From CATQHD01 sp965243165 (GTDB taxonomy: Bacteria > Actinomycetota > Acidimicrobiia > Spongiisociales > Spongiisociaceae): a DNA stretch of 64,000 nucleotides. Shown here one piece after another: positions 15,270 to 24,170 of this stretch. The stretch is taken from contig OZ251535.1 of assembly GCA_965243165.1 (NCBI GenBank), positions 3,038,001 to 3,102,000 of the forward strand. The letters are read 5' to 3'. Positions within the stretch are counted from its first letter, which is position 1; each line of letters opens with the position of its first letter. Both the position numbers and the translations under genes were made by a program. The notes under the pieces were generated by a model. The model made no database searches and was not told the origin of the DNA. It was given only the letters and a program-made list of their open reading frames with translations.

Positions 15270-17174
15270 ATGCATTCCAGATGTAACCGCCGGGCGCATG
15301 CCCGCGCCGCGCGCTGGGCGGCCGCCCTGTCCCTGTGCCTCGCCGCCGCCTTGGCCGCAGCCCCGCCCGCGGCCCTGGGGCAGGGGCAGGAGGTCCAGCC
15401 CACCACCGGCATCATCTTGGAGGCCTCGCCCACCAGCCTGTCAGAAAGCGCAGCCAGCGTCAGCTTCACCATCACCGCCCGATGGGCCACCGGCATCGAC
15501 TCCGTCAACCGGACGGTCTCTTACACCATCGCCTTCCCCTCCGGCGTCTCCACTTCCCCAACCACCCTCACCGGAACGGTTACCATCCCAGCCAACCAGG
15601 CGAGCGCTTCCAACAACCACGCCAGCTTGACCCTGTCGAACCTCGACAACAACGTGATCGACTCGCCCGCCCGCAGCATCACCATCAGCGGATCGACGTC
15701 GGGCTTCTCGGACCAAGTCCACTCCGACTCCGTACCGATCGTGGACGACGACAACGCGGTGGCCCTGGCCCTCACCGCGGCGGGCCGGCCCTTGACCGGG
15801 GTGGTCGAGGGGTCCACCACCCGGGTAACGGTGACCGCCTCCCTGCCCTCGACGACCACCGCCCTCACGTCGAGCAGCTCCATGACCATCAACGTGGGCC
15901 GAAGCGCGGATACGGCCAGACCGGGAAGCGACTACAACGCCTCCCCCGGCGCCTTCACCCTGACCATCCCGGCCAACTCTCTCAGCGGCACCGCCTCCTT
16001 CGACCTCACCGCCCTCGACAACATCCCGGACGGAGGGTCGAAGACCTTGAGTGTGTCCGGCGCGGCCACCTCGTTCACATTCACCAACACCCCCGCCGTC
16101 ATCATCAACGCCGCACCCCGGCCCGTCGAGCCCCGTGTCGAGCTCCCCCGGCCGCAGCTGCCCGCCTTCCGCCCCTCCCCGCCCCTGTCCGAGCTCTTGC
16201 CCGGCTGGTCCGCCTGCCTGGGCCCCGCCCTGCAGGCCGCCAGGTTCATCGACGTTGCAGACTGGGATTCGAACCCCGCCATCAGGTGCGCCCGCTACTA
16301 CGGAATAACCAAGGGCCGGACCCCCACCCTGTTCGCACCCGCCGAGCCGGTGACCCGCTGGCAGATGGCCCTTTTGATGCACCGGGCTGCGGCGCCGGCC
16401 GGAGTCGGCCTGCCGGAAGCAACCGAAGATCAGGGTTTCACCGACCTCGGAACTCTTTCGGAAGAGATCATGAACGCGATCAACACCGTGGCCGCGATAG
16501 GAATCATGCCCGGGGAGGACGGGATTTTCGACCCGCAGGGTCCGGTTCCCCGCCGGTCGATGGCGGTGATCCTGCACGAATTCCTTCAAGCGGCGATCCT
16601 CCAGCCGGATGTGAGGATCGCGGGCGGCGCCGCCCCCTTCGCCGACTTGGGAAGTCTGTCCGCGGAGGAACGGCTGGCGGTGAACAGGTTGTCCGGCCTG
16701 GATGTGATCCGAGGAACCGCCGCCGACGCCTTCTCCCCGGACGAACCGGTCACCAGGCTGCAAATGGTGCAGTTCATCACCCGGGCGCTGGCCTACACCA
16801 TCACCCGCCCGGCCGGTACCACCCTCCAGGCCGACCGCTCGACCGCCGAGGGCCGCTCGGTCGAGCTGGTGGTGTCGGTGCGGAGCGAAGATTTCCTTCC
16901 TTTGCCGGGCGCCCGGGCGGATGTGTTCACCTCCTACGCCGCAGGAGGCGGCTTCGACGACTACGGCGCCTGCCTGCCCGGCCTGTTCTTCAGGTTGGCC
17001 GGTTCAGAGGTGTGCCGGATTGACCAGAGCGATCCGACAACCGACCGGAACGGCGACCTGCGGGTGCTCCTCGAAACGGTGCGGGGCGGTCAGGGGGTGT
17101 GGGCTTGGACAGGGGAGGACGGCGAGGAAGTGACCCACCTGACCCGCGGCGGCAGAACCGTGTTCAACGTGTAG
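15270..17174 (+). CDS. Secreted surface protein with SLH domains
   Basis: 634 residues. A signal peptide with a basic n-region ends near ALGQG (about residue 43). Residues about 45-270 are Ser/Thr-rich beta repeats of the Calx-beta-like type, with the acidic VPIVDDDNAV turn typical of such units. Then come about three S-layer-homology repeats at about 330-510 (SNPAIRCARYYGITKG...FAPAEPVTRWQMALLMHR; FTDLGTLSEEIMNAINTVAAIGIMPG; FADLGSLSAEERLAVNRLSGLDVIRG). A last beta domain (about 515-634) follows. SLH units bind cell-wall polymers, so this is probably displayed at the surface. The partner or ligand is unknown. Confidence 0.8.
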   Translation: MHSRCNRRAHARAARWAAALSLCLAAALAAAPPAALGQGQEVQPTTGIILEASPTSLSESAASVSFTITARWATGIDSVNRTVSYTIAFPSGVSTSPTTLTGTVTIPANQASASNNHASLTLSNLDNNVIDSPARSITISGSTSGFSDQVHSDSVPIVDDDNAVALALTAAGRPLTGVVEGSTTRVTVTASLPSTTTALTSSSSMTINVGRSADTARPGSDYNASPGAFTLTIPANSLSGTASFDLTALDNIPDGGSKTLSVSGAATSFTFTNTPAVIINAAPRPVEPRVELPRPQLPAFRPSPPLSELLPGWSACLGPALQAARFIDVADWDSNPAIRCARYYGITKGRTPTLFAPAEPVTRWQMALLMHRAAAPAGVGLPEATEDQGFTDLGTLSEEIMNAINTVAAIGIMPGEDGIFDPQGPVPRRSMAVILHEFLQAAILQPDVRIAGGAAPFADLGSLSAEERLAVNRLSGLDVIRGTAADAFSPDEPVTRLQMVQFITRALAYTITRPAGTTLQADRSTAEGRSVELVVSVRSEDFLPLPGARADVFTSYAAGGGFDDYGACLPGLFFRLAGSEVCRIDQSDPTTDRNGDLRVLLETVRGGQGVWAWTGEDGEEVTHLTRGGRTVFNV

Positions 17175-17312
17175 CACAGGGACAAGGCGGCGGCTTCGAA
17201 AAGCGCCTGCCGGGCGTCCGCCGCCCCCTTCGTGAGCAATCAGGTGATAGTCCGCAGACCGGCCTACAATGGCCGCGCGCGGCCTCCGGGGCGCGAGACC
17301 AACCGAGCCGAG

Positions 17313-17963
17313 ATGATCGTTTCCATGAAACAAAAGCTCCGAGCCGGCGCCGCCGCGGCGGCGGCCGCACTCGCTTTGGGTGCCTGCGGGTTGGGCAGCC
17401 CCGACGCGGTCACCTACCGCGACGCCGAGAACCGATCCCTCTTCGAGCTGCCCGACGAGTGGAATCTGTACACCGCCAACGAGCTGATCAGGATCACCCC
17501 CGTCCCCTTCCTGCCCGACATCGGCGGGTACCTGCCCATCTCCTTCGTGGCCTTCGACGGCGCCGCCGGGCGCAGCCCTGACAACCTGACCATCGATGCC
17601 ACCATCTCCCCCTATCCGGTCGGCGCCCACATCATCCGCCAGATCAGTCCGGAGGAGAAGGAACTGCTGTCGCGCCGAACCATGACCCTCGCCGCCTACG
17701 ACATGACCCAGGGAGGCCAGGGTGTGCAGATCGACACCTGGGACTTCACCTTCGGGCGCGACTATTCGGGCATCGGCGCCCGGCTCCGGCTCACCAGCGA
17801 GGACGGCCGGCGGCAGGGCTTGGTGTATGTTCTGGCTGTAACCAACCCCGACGGCACCGAGCTGTATTCGATGGCGGCCGGTTGCTCGCGGGACTGCTTC
17901 ACCCGGCAGCAAAAGCAGATCGTGGACGCCGTCAACTCGTGGGCGGTGAACACCCGGCGGTGA
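17313..17963 (+). CDS. Hypothetical lipoprotein
   Basis: 216 residues starting at the ATG at 17313; a second ATG at 17325 gives an equally good signal. The lipobox is LALGACG. The mature part includes LFELPDEWNLY near its start and a C-terminal SCRDC-like pair (GCSRDCFTRQQKQIVDAVNSW), resembling lipoproteins of the PsbP/LpqN-like type that have an amphipathic end. It ends 30 nt before the AAA+ protease gene and is probably co-transcribed with it. Function unknown. Confidence 0.65.
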   Translation: MIVSMKQKLRAGAAAAAAALALGACGLGSPDAVTYRDAENRSLFELPDEWNLYTANELIRITPVPFLPDIGGYLPISFVAFDGAAGRSPDNLTIDATISPYPVGAHIIRQISPEEKELLSRRTMTLAAYDMTQGGQGVQIDTWDFTFGRDYSGIGARLRLTSEDGRRQGLVYVLAVTNPDGTELYSMAAGCSRDCFTRQQKQIVDAVNSWAVNTRR

Positions 17964-17993
17964 TGGAGCGGACTAGGCAGAAATGAGCAAGCG

Positions 17994-20504
17994 ATGAAGG
18001 CGCGCCAGAGAACCCTGAAGACCGACGTCCGGCGGCGGTCGCCCACGTGGGACCGCATGAAGTTCATCGTGTTGATCCTGTTCGGGCTGGCCATCCTGGT
18101 CAGCGCCAAGGTCGGCGCCCCCTTCACCACCCTGAGCCAAGCCGTCTACGACACCTGGAACGAGACCTTCGGACGGGTGCTGATGATCGCCCTCCCCTTG
18201 GAGATCATCCGCCAGATCCACTACCTCATCTCCGAGAAGGCCGGCCCCTACAACCGCTTCTGGGCCCAAGGCGTGTTCGGCGGGATGGAACGGCAGGCCC
18301 ATCGGCGCTTCAAGCCGTGGACCCGCTTCCGGCTGGGCCGTTACGTGCGGATCCTGATCTTCCTCTTGATCGTCGGAGCGGTGGTCGACTACTTCGTGGC
18401 AGATGTGAACAGCCCCCTCGAGGCGCTCATCCAGCTGCCCCGCATCCTGGCGCGCAACTTCCAAGATTTCATCTTCTTCCTGTTCTACCCGCTCTTCCTG
18501 ATCCTCCAGTTCGGGGCGCTCTTCTGGTTCCTGTCCCGCGGCGGCGTGGACACGGTGATGCCGGAGGAGATCGAAACCCGCTACTCGGATGTATGGGGCC
18601 AAGACCATGTACTCGAGCTGGTGCAGGAGAACGTGGGCTTCTTGGAGAAGCCGGATGAGATCGAGGCCAAGGGCGGCTACATTCCGGGCGGGATTCTGCT
18701 CTGGGGGCCGCCGGGAACCGGGAAGACCTTGATCGCCGAGGCCACGGCCGGAGAGGTGGGCCTCCCCTTCGTGTTCGTCGAGCCGGGCGCCTTCATCAAC
18801 ATGTTCTTCGGCGTCGGCATCCTCAAGGTCAAGGGCCTGTTCCGCAAGCTGCGCAAGATGGCCCTGCGCCACGGCGGGGTGGTGGTGTTCTTCGACGAAG
18901 CCGACGCCTTGGGCAGCCGGGGAGCCCTCGCCCAGGGAGGAGGGCCGCCCCAGCCCGCTTCCCCCGCCCCCTTCGAGTCGGAATGCAACGGGTTTTCCTA
19001 CCTGAGCCCGCAGTCGCTGAACATCATCCATGAGGAGTTCACCGCCAACCAGGCGCCCGCTTCCGGCCAACCCGAGGACCGCCCCCGGCGCCTCATCGAC
19101 CGGATAATCATGGGCGGCGGCATGGGAGGCGGAGGGATGGGCACCCTCCAAGCCCTCCTCACCGAGATCTCCGGCTTGAAAAAGCCCCGCGGGATCACCA
19201 ACAAGGTGCGCAAGTCGCTGGGCATGAAGCCCAAGCCTCCGCCCAAGTACCGCATCTTCATCATGATGGCCACCAACCTCCCCAGCGTGCTGGACCCGGC
19301 GCTGCTCCGGCCCGGCCGCATCGACCGCATCTACAAGGTCGGCTACCCCACCAAAGAAGGGCGGATGCGCACCTACGAGGGCTACCTGGCCAAGGTCAGC
19401 CACAACATCACCGACGAACAGGTGGAAGAGCTGGCCGCCAAGACGCCCTACTACTCGGGCGCCAAGATCAAGGACCTGGTCAACGAGGCGCTCATCCTGG
19501 CGCAGCGGGACGACCGGGAAGTGGTCGAATGGGACGACATCTGGAAGGCCAAGACCCTCAAGGAGATGGGCCCGGCGGAGGGGTTCCAGTACGTGGAGCG
19601 GGAAGAATTCGCGGTCGCCGTCCATGAAGCCAGCCACGCGGTGGCCGCCCACCTCCTGAAGTCCCACGCCAACATCGACATGGCCACCATCGAGCGCCGG
19701 GGCGATGTGGGCGGCTTCGTCTCCTACATCGCGCTCGAAGACCGGTTCGCGCAGTGGAAGACCGAATACGAAGTGGACATCAAGGTGTCCCTGGCCAGCC
19801 TGGCCGGGGAAAGGATGTTCTTCGAGGGTGACAACTCGGCGGGGGTGGGGGGCGACCTGCGGAACGCCACCGCCACCATGAGCCACATGGTCGGGATCTA
19901 TGGAATGGGCGAGAACATCGCCTCCATGTCGGGCATGCCCCGCCATGCGCTGGACCAACCGCCCGACCCCACCGACAAGATCACCCAGAGCATGTCGTCG
20001 CAGATCGAACAGGGCCTCAAAAACCTATACGACGAGATCTACGTTCTCGTCGAAGAACACAAGACGGCGGTGTTCAACGTGGCGGTCCGCCTTCAGGAGA
20101 AGAAGACCATCTCGGGCAAGGAAGTGGCCGAGATCATCGGCATCGAAGCCGGGGCCGTTTCCAGGGGCAAGCCGGTGGGGTTCGCCGCGGTCAGCGCCGA
20201 AGACCACCGCATCGCCTTGGGGCTGCCCCCGATCGACGGGAAGGCGCCGCCCGATGAAGAGCAGCCCGGCCCGGACGGACAGCTCGACGGAGAGGCCGCC
20301 GCCCAAAACGGGCCGCCCTCCCCCGACGGAAAGCTCGACGGAGAGCTGGACGGAGAAGCCCCCGAATCGGCGGTCAGAGACGATCAGCCCTCTTCCGAAA
20401 CCGAAGATGAACCCGCCGTGCCGGTCCAAGACAACGGCCAGCCCGCCTCCCCCGAGCTAAAAGCCGCCGCCCCCCGCTCCCGCTGGAAACGTTGGCGCCG
20501 TTGA
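17994..20504 (+). CDS. Divergent membrane-bound AAA+ metalloprotease, FtsH-like
   Basis: 836 residues. Hydrophobic segments lie at about 23-40, 118-140 and 155-183. The AAA+ module has Walker A GPPGTGKT (about 238), Walker B VVVFFDEADAL (about 297) and a second-region segment ATNLPSVLDPALLRPGRIDR. Between Walker B and that segment sits an insertion of about 100 residues with Gly/Met-rich turns, not found in standard FtsH. The protease part has HEASH (about 543), the zinc-binding HExxH of FtsH proteases, and a late GVGGDLRNAT, where FtsH has its third zinc-ligand Asp. The acidic Pro/Asp/Gly tail has a short repeated D-G-(E/K/Q)-L-D motif. It probably degrades membrane proteins; it looks like a second, specialised FtsH. 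Confidence 0.85.
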   Translation: MKARQRTLKTDVRRRSPTWDRMKFIVLILFGLAILVSAKVGAPFTTLSQAVYDTWNETFGRVLMIALPLEIIRQIHYLISEKAGPYNRFWAQGVFGGMERQAHRRFKPWTRFRLGRYVRILIFLLIVGAVVDYFVADVNSPLEALIQLPRILARNFQDFIFFLFYPLFLILQFGALFWFLSRGGVDTVMPEEIETRYSDVWGQDHVLELVQENVGFLEKPDEIEAKGGYIPGGILLWGPPGTGKTLIAEATAGEVGLPFVFVEPGAFINMFFGVGILKVKGLFRKLRKMALRHGGVVVFFDEADALGSRGALAQGGGPPQPASPAPFESECNGFSYLSPQSLNIIHEEFTANQAPASGQPEDRPRRLIDRIIMGGGMGGGGMGTLQALLTEISGLKKPRGITNKVRKSLGMKPKPPPKYRIFIMMATNLPSVLDPALLRPGRIDRIYKVGYPTKEGRMRTYEGYLAKVSHNITDEQVEELAAKTPYYSGAKIKDLVNEALILAQRDDREVVEWDDIWKAKTLKEMGPAEGFQYVEREEFAVAVHEASHAVAAHLLKSHANIDMATIERRGDVGGFVSYIALEDRFAQWKTEYEVDIKVSLASLAGERMFFEGDNSAGVGGDLRNATATMSHMVGIYGMGENIASMSGMPRHALDQPPDPTDKITQSMSSQIEQGLKNLYDEIYVLVEEHKTAVFNVAVRLQEKKTISGKEVAEIIGIEAGAVSRGKPVGFAAVSAEDHRIALGLPPIDGKAPPDEEQPGPDGQLDGEAAAQNGPPSPDGKLDGELDGEAPESAVRDDQPSSETEDEPAVPVQDNGQPASPELKAAAPRSRWKRWRR

Positions 20505-20525
20505 CTCAACGCCGCTGACCGCTGA

Positions 20526-20543
20526 CCCGAGCCAACCCTCGGG
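20526..20543. terminator. Hairpin between convergent genes
   Basis: CCCGAG-CCAACC-CTCGGG forms a perfect 6-bp stem 20 bp after the FtsH-like gene and about 70 bp from the stop of the convergent regulator gene. There is no U-tract on either side, so termination strength is uncertain. Confidence 0.4.
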
Positions 20544-20610
20544 CGGGGCGCCGTCGGCAGGCCCGTCCAGACAGAACAGGCAGGCCGCACCAGCGGCCCG
20601 CCCGGGTTTC

Positions 20611-21657
20611 CTACCGCAGCACCCGCAGCCCCGCCCCGAGCGGCAACACCTCGGCCGCCCGCCCCGCATCGGCGAAGCCTCCGAACTCGGCTATCTGGCC
20701 GTCGGTATAACGGAGGCGGCGCAGCTCCTCGACTATCACGCCGGGAGTCCGGGGGCGTTCCGGCGGCAGCCGGCTGCCGAGGGGTTCGTGTTTACGCCAA
20801 CCCTTGGCGCTGAGCATCTTGTAAAGGGATGTCCGCTTGGCGGGCGGAATGGCCCCCAGTTTGTGCGCCCGCTCTATCAACGCGGCCATCGAAACCATCC
20901 ACTTGCGCTTCAAGGCGCTGAGCCTGCCCAGGGTCAAATTGCGCAGCTCCGGCCTTATCACCGAGGCGGGCATCAGGAACTCGGCGGCGAAGTCCATCGC
21001 CTCCTGCTCCACCTCCATGTCGAGGTAGGCCGGCGCCGAATGCATGACGATATGCCCAAGTTCATGGGCGAGGGTGAGCCGCTTGCGGTCGGTGGGCATG
21101 CGGGCGTTGACCGCCAACACCGGATAATCGTCCACCCACTGCGACATCCCGTCGATCCGAGAGGCGCCGAAGTCCCACTCGACTATCAAGCACCCGGCCG
21201 ACTCCAGCCACCCGGTCATATTCCGCACCGGCCCTATCGTCATCCGCCACTGGGCGCGGGTGAGAGCCGCTGCGTCGGCCGGCGGATAGTCCATCGGGTC
21301 GAGCACGGGCGCGGCGTTGGGAGGATCGAAGTCGACCACCCGCAGCAACTGGTGCAGCTGGATGCGCAGAATGTTCAGCTGCGCCTCGACCCGCCGCCAA
21401 GCCTTGGCCGGCGCAGTGGCCCGCCTCCGCATGTGAGCCTCCACCGCCGCCGATCCACTGATCGAGCTTGCCTTGTCCAGCAGCCGGCGGGTCAACCCCA
21501 GCGCTCCCGCCAGCCGCTCCAGCGTTTGATCGTCCGGCCGGCGCAGATCGTTCTCGTAACGAGAGAGGGGGCCCTGCCTGACTCCGGCCTGCTCGGACAG
21601 CTGCGCCTGAGTCAACCCCGCTGCAACCCGCGCTGTGCGGATGGCCTCGCCCAGCAC
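20611..21657 (-). CDS. XRE-family regulator with ImmA/IrrE metallopeptidase domain
   Basis: 348 residues. Residues 1-60 form an XRE helix-turn-helix (TQAQLSEQAGVRQGPLSRYENDLRRP). A linker of helices leads to an ImmA/IrrE-type zinc peptidase with LTLAHELGHIVMH (HExxH, about residue 198) and a downstream E.EAMDFAAEFLMP (third ligand Glu). In ICEBs1 and Deinococcus such peptidases cleave a repressor after a stress signal; fused HTH-peptidase proteins are common in mobile and defence loci. It follows the 202-residue gene by 2 nt in one operon driven by the promoter at 22276-22305, and may bind and control it. Confidence 0.88.
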   Translation of the reverse strand: MLGEAIRTARVAAGLTQAQLSEQAGVRQGPLSRYENDLRRPDDQTLERLAGALGLTRRLLDKASSISGSAAVEAHMRRRATAPAKAWRRVEAQLNILRIQLHQLLRVVDFDPPNAAPVLDPMDYPPADAAALTRAQWRMTIGPVRNMTGWLESAGCLIVEWDFGASRIDGMSQWVDDYPVLAVNARMPTDRKRLTLAHELGHIVMHSAPAYLDMEVEQEAMDFAAEFLMPASVIRPELRNLTLGRLSALKRKWMVSMAALIERAHKLGAIPPAKRTSLYKMLSAKGWRKHEPLGSRLPPERPRTPGVIVEELRRLRYTDGQIAEFGGFADAGRAAEVLPLGAGLRVLR

Positions 21658-21659
21658 CG

Positions 21660-22268
21660 CTAGCCGCCCGCCTCCACCCCCCCTGCTCCTTCGGCGGCGA
21701 AGAGCCCTGGAAGCGGAGGTGTGCTCCGCCTCGGAAGAACCGTCCCTCCGGCATATCCAGGCACTTCATAGACCCACAACGACTCTTTGGTGCTGATCGG
21801 GCAGGCCACAACGGCGGGGCCAATTTCTTGGAGATGAGGGTCCCAGGCATACCCGAACACCAAGTGAACCTCCGGAGAGCCGAACAAAGCCAGTTGCTCA
21901 CCCTTCTGCTCATAGAACGCCAAGGCGGTCTCGGTGGGGTAGGTGGCGACCCCGCCCAAGGCCGTCAACCTCTTGACCCGTATCCGGATATGTCCATGAA
22001 CGACCATTTCCCGGGTGGGGCCCCTCTCCACGAAAACGACGCCGTCCGTATCGTCCAGTTCCCGCCGGAGATGGTCCCAGAGCCAGTCATGAATGATGTT
22101 GGCCAAACCGCGGGGGTGATGGGAGGCAGCCTCGGCAGGCATCCGGGACCTGTAATCGGCCAGGCTGTCCTCCGTTGCCCTGACGGCTCTATCCAGGGCC
22201 TCCAGCGGCTTGTCACCCAGCCGGCCCAGTATCTTGTCTTGGCTGATGGAAATATCATTGGATTTCAT
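21660..22268 (-). CDS. Hypothetical protein, partner of the XRE/ImmA regulator
   Basis: 202 residues, soluble, no signal peptide. Segments such as HPRGLANIIHDWLWDHLRRELDDT, then VHGHIRIRVKRL, and later LALFGSPEVHLVFGYAWDPHLQEIGPAVVACPIS suggest a mixed alpha/beta fold. I recognise no family, but small proteins of this size often precede XRE/ImmA genes as a two-gene unit. The pair could be a toxin-antitoxin-like or stress-induction module. The ATG at 22268 falls about 8 nt after a strong -10 box, so the mRNA may be leaderless. Confidence 0.6.
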   Translation of the reverse strand: MKSNDISISQDKILGRLGDKPLEALDRAVRATEDSLADYRSRMPAEAASHHPRGLANIIHDWLWDHLRRELDDTDGVVFVERGPTREMVVHGHIRIRVKRLTALGGVATYPTETALAFYEQKGEQLALFGSPEVHLVFGYAWDPHLQEIGPAVVACPISTKESLWVYEVPGYAGGTVLPRRSTPPLPGLFAAEGAGGVEAGG

Positions 22269-22275
22269 ACCAGAA

Positions 22276-22305
22276 ATTATACCACCTTCCCGATCTGGGA
22301 ATCAA
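22276..22305 (-). promoter_or_regulatory. Sigma-70-like promoter, probably leaderless, with repeated TGGTAT boxes
   Basis: On the minus strand TTGATT (22305-22300), an 18-nt spacer and a perfect TATAAT (22281-22276) precede the ATG at 22268, so transcription should start at or next to the start codon. A direct repeat TGGTATAATT and TGGTATGAAAT overlaps the -10 box and the start region, a plausible operator for the XRE protein of the same operon. Confidence 0.6.
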
Positions 22306-22378
22306 ACACCATCCGCCAACGGCAGTCCACCAGGGGTTCATCTGCCGAGCAGTCCCGGATAAATCGCAAGTCCATCGG

Positions 22379-22833
22379 CTACAGCGCCGACCGCCGGGCG
22401 GCCACCAGAGCTTCGATCTCGTCCGCGACGGAGGAGGGGGCCTCATGCTCCCAGAACCTCGCCGCCAGCCAGCCGCCTCCAGCTCTCCTCGGTGGCGGCG
22501 GTCGCGCTCGGTGTTCGCCCGGAGCTTGGCCGCCCACCACTCCCGTCCGGAGGCGGGCATGGTGCCGTGGGCCGGGCATGAGTGCCAGAAACACCCGTCG
22601 AGGTAGACGGCCACGCGCTCGGTGGGAAAGACGATATCGGGCCGGGAGCGGGTGACACCGGGGATCGGCCTGTCGACGCGGCAGCGGAACCCCCTGGCAT
22701 GGAGTATCCGCCGCACCTGCATCTCAAAGGGGGTGTCCCGCCGAGGGGTGTTGGTCATCCTCTTGCGGACGGCCTCGCTGCTCGCCGGAGGCGGAGCGGG
22801 CGAAGTGCGGCTGCTCACGGCCCTGTCGACCAT
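22379..22833 (-). pseudogene. vsr: Very-short-patch repair endonuclease (Vsr), frameshifted
   Basis: From the ATG at 22833 the frame gives a clear Vsr N-terminal and central part: MTNTPRRDTPFEMQVRRIL, HARGFRCRVDRPIPG..RPDIVFP, VAVYLDGCFWHSCPAHG, and ERDRRHRGELEAAGW. After Trp at about 22466 the frame is lost. The expected RFWEHE...EIEALVAARR end is encoded in another frame down to the stop at 22379. One base (or four) is missing around 22459-22467, by a GGCTGGCTGG repeat. Vsr nicks T:G mismatches made when 5-methylcytosine deaminates, and it overlaps the C5 methyltransferase gene by 19 nt as is usual. Either a real inactivation or a sequencing indel. Confidence 0.8.
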
Positions 22834-24170
22834 CGGAGCGCCGGGCCGATCAAAGGGCCCAGAGCGGAAAGGGCGGCGGCGTATCCGAGCGGCATCGGCA
22901 CCGCATCGCCGATCCATTTGGCGAGTTGGGAGCGGGTGGGCGGGTTCTCCGGATCCGTTGTGAACCGGTAGCTGCGAGGGAAGCCCTGCAGCACAGCGGC
23001 CTCTCGAGCGGTGATAGCCCTCCGTTCGGTCGGGTGCACGAACCGCCCCCGGCCCGGCGACATGAATCCGGTGGTAATGGTGGGCGCCGGTTGGTCCGGT
23101 TTCATCCTGCCGTAGACCGCCCCGTAGGTGGTGCCGTTCTGATGGCACACCGGCCGCTCGGACGCAGGCAGATCGTACGCTTTGTTTGCGAACAACCAAT
23201 CGATTCGCCTCTGGTTCACCGGGCTGTGCACGGTCGGCCGGTCCAGGATGTCATCGGCGCCGCCGGCCAGCAGATCCCCGATCGCCCACATCACCGACCG
23301 GGGGCGGTCGTCGGACAACATCTGGGCAACCTCCGCGAGCGGAATCGGGCTGTGATCCCGGCAGGCCACCATGAAGAACCGGCGGCGGGTCTGCGGCCAC
23401 CCCATCTCATGAGCGGCCAACACCCCGGAGGTCACCTGATAACCGGCGGCCTCGAAAAGACGCTCGGCCGTCTGCACCACGCTGGAATGGTCGTGCACCA
23501 CACCCGGGACGTTCTCGATGATGACATTGCGGGCCCCGGCGGCCACCGCGAAGGCGGGAACTGTCAGGTAGAGCTCATTCCGTTTGTCATCGCGGCGGGA
23601 CCAGTTGTTGAGATTGGAATTGCCCTGGCAGGGCGGACCGGCGATGAGCAGCTCGATGTCCTGCGCCGCTTCTGCGATTGCAGGAACGAGCACTTCGGGC
23701 GGGTATACGAAGGCGGCGTCCTGCTCCCAGCCTCGGAGCCGGAAGTCCACGAGCGAACTGACCGAAGCCCTGAACCGAAGCCGCGTGTCATGGTTGGCCG
23801 CATACACCGCGTTGGCGGCGGAATCCTGATCGGCGATCAGCTCGGTCACCACTGCCCGGCGCATCTCGGCGGCCAACTGCCGAACTCCGAGAGCAAGCCC
23901 GCCCGCGCCGCTGAAGAGGTCCACCACCCTCAAGACGGCGCCAGCCCCTTCTGTCGAGAACGGAACCGCCCCCGCCAGATACGCCTTCCACCAAACTCCC
24001 TTGACATCACCGTTGGAAAGCGGCTGCCCTGCGGAGACGAGGGGAGAACCTGCCTCCACCGATGAGCTGACGGCGGCGCCGCCCATTTCAAGGCGGTGGA
24101 TCAGCCGGGAACCTTGTATCTCATACTCCTCAAATGGAGCATATCTGGAGAACAAAGTCAGCGCGGCCAT
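22815..24170 (-). CDS. DNA (cytosine-5) methyltransferase
   Basis: 451 residues with the C5-MTase motifs in order: I DLFSGAGGLALG (about 84), IV GPPCQG with the catalytic Cys, VI ENVPG, VIII QTRRRFF, and X GDAVPMPLG near the C-terminus. The target-recognition region lies at about 290-390. An N-terminal extension of about 80 residues precedes motif I and has no known domain to my eye. The protein methylates cytosine in a specific duplex site; the site cannot be read from sequence. The ATG overlaps the upstream gene by 13 nt. No separate restriction nuclease is present, so the GHKL ATPase and unknown proteins of the operon are candidates for the effector. Confidence 0.92.
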   Translation of the reverse strand: MAALTLFSRYAPFEEYEIQGSRLIHRLEMGGAAVSSSVEAGSPLVSAGQPLSNGDVKGVWWKAYLAGAVPFSTEGAGAVLRVVDLFSGAGGLALGVRQLAAEMRRAVVTELIADQDSAANAVYAANHDTRLRFRASVSSLVDFRLRGWEQDAAFVYPPEVLVPAIAEAAQDIELLIAGPPCQGNSNLNNWSRRDDKRNELYLTVPAFAVAAGARNVIIENVPGVVHDHSSVVQTAERLFEAAGYQVTSGVLAAHEMGWPQTRRRFFMVACRDHSPIPLAEVAQMLSDDRPRSVMWAIGDLLAGGADDILDRPTVHSPVNQRRIDWLFANKAYDLPASERPVCHQNGTTYGAVYGRMKPDQPAPTITTGFMSPGRGRFVHPTERRAITAREAAVLQGFPRSYRFTTDPENPPTRSQLAKWIGDAVPMPLGYAAALSALGPLIGPALRWSTGP

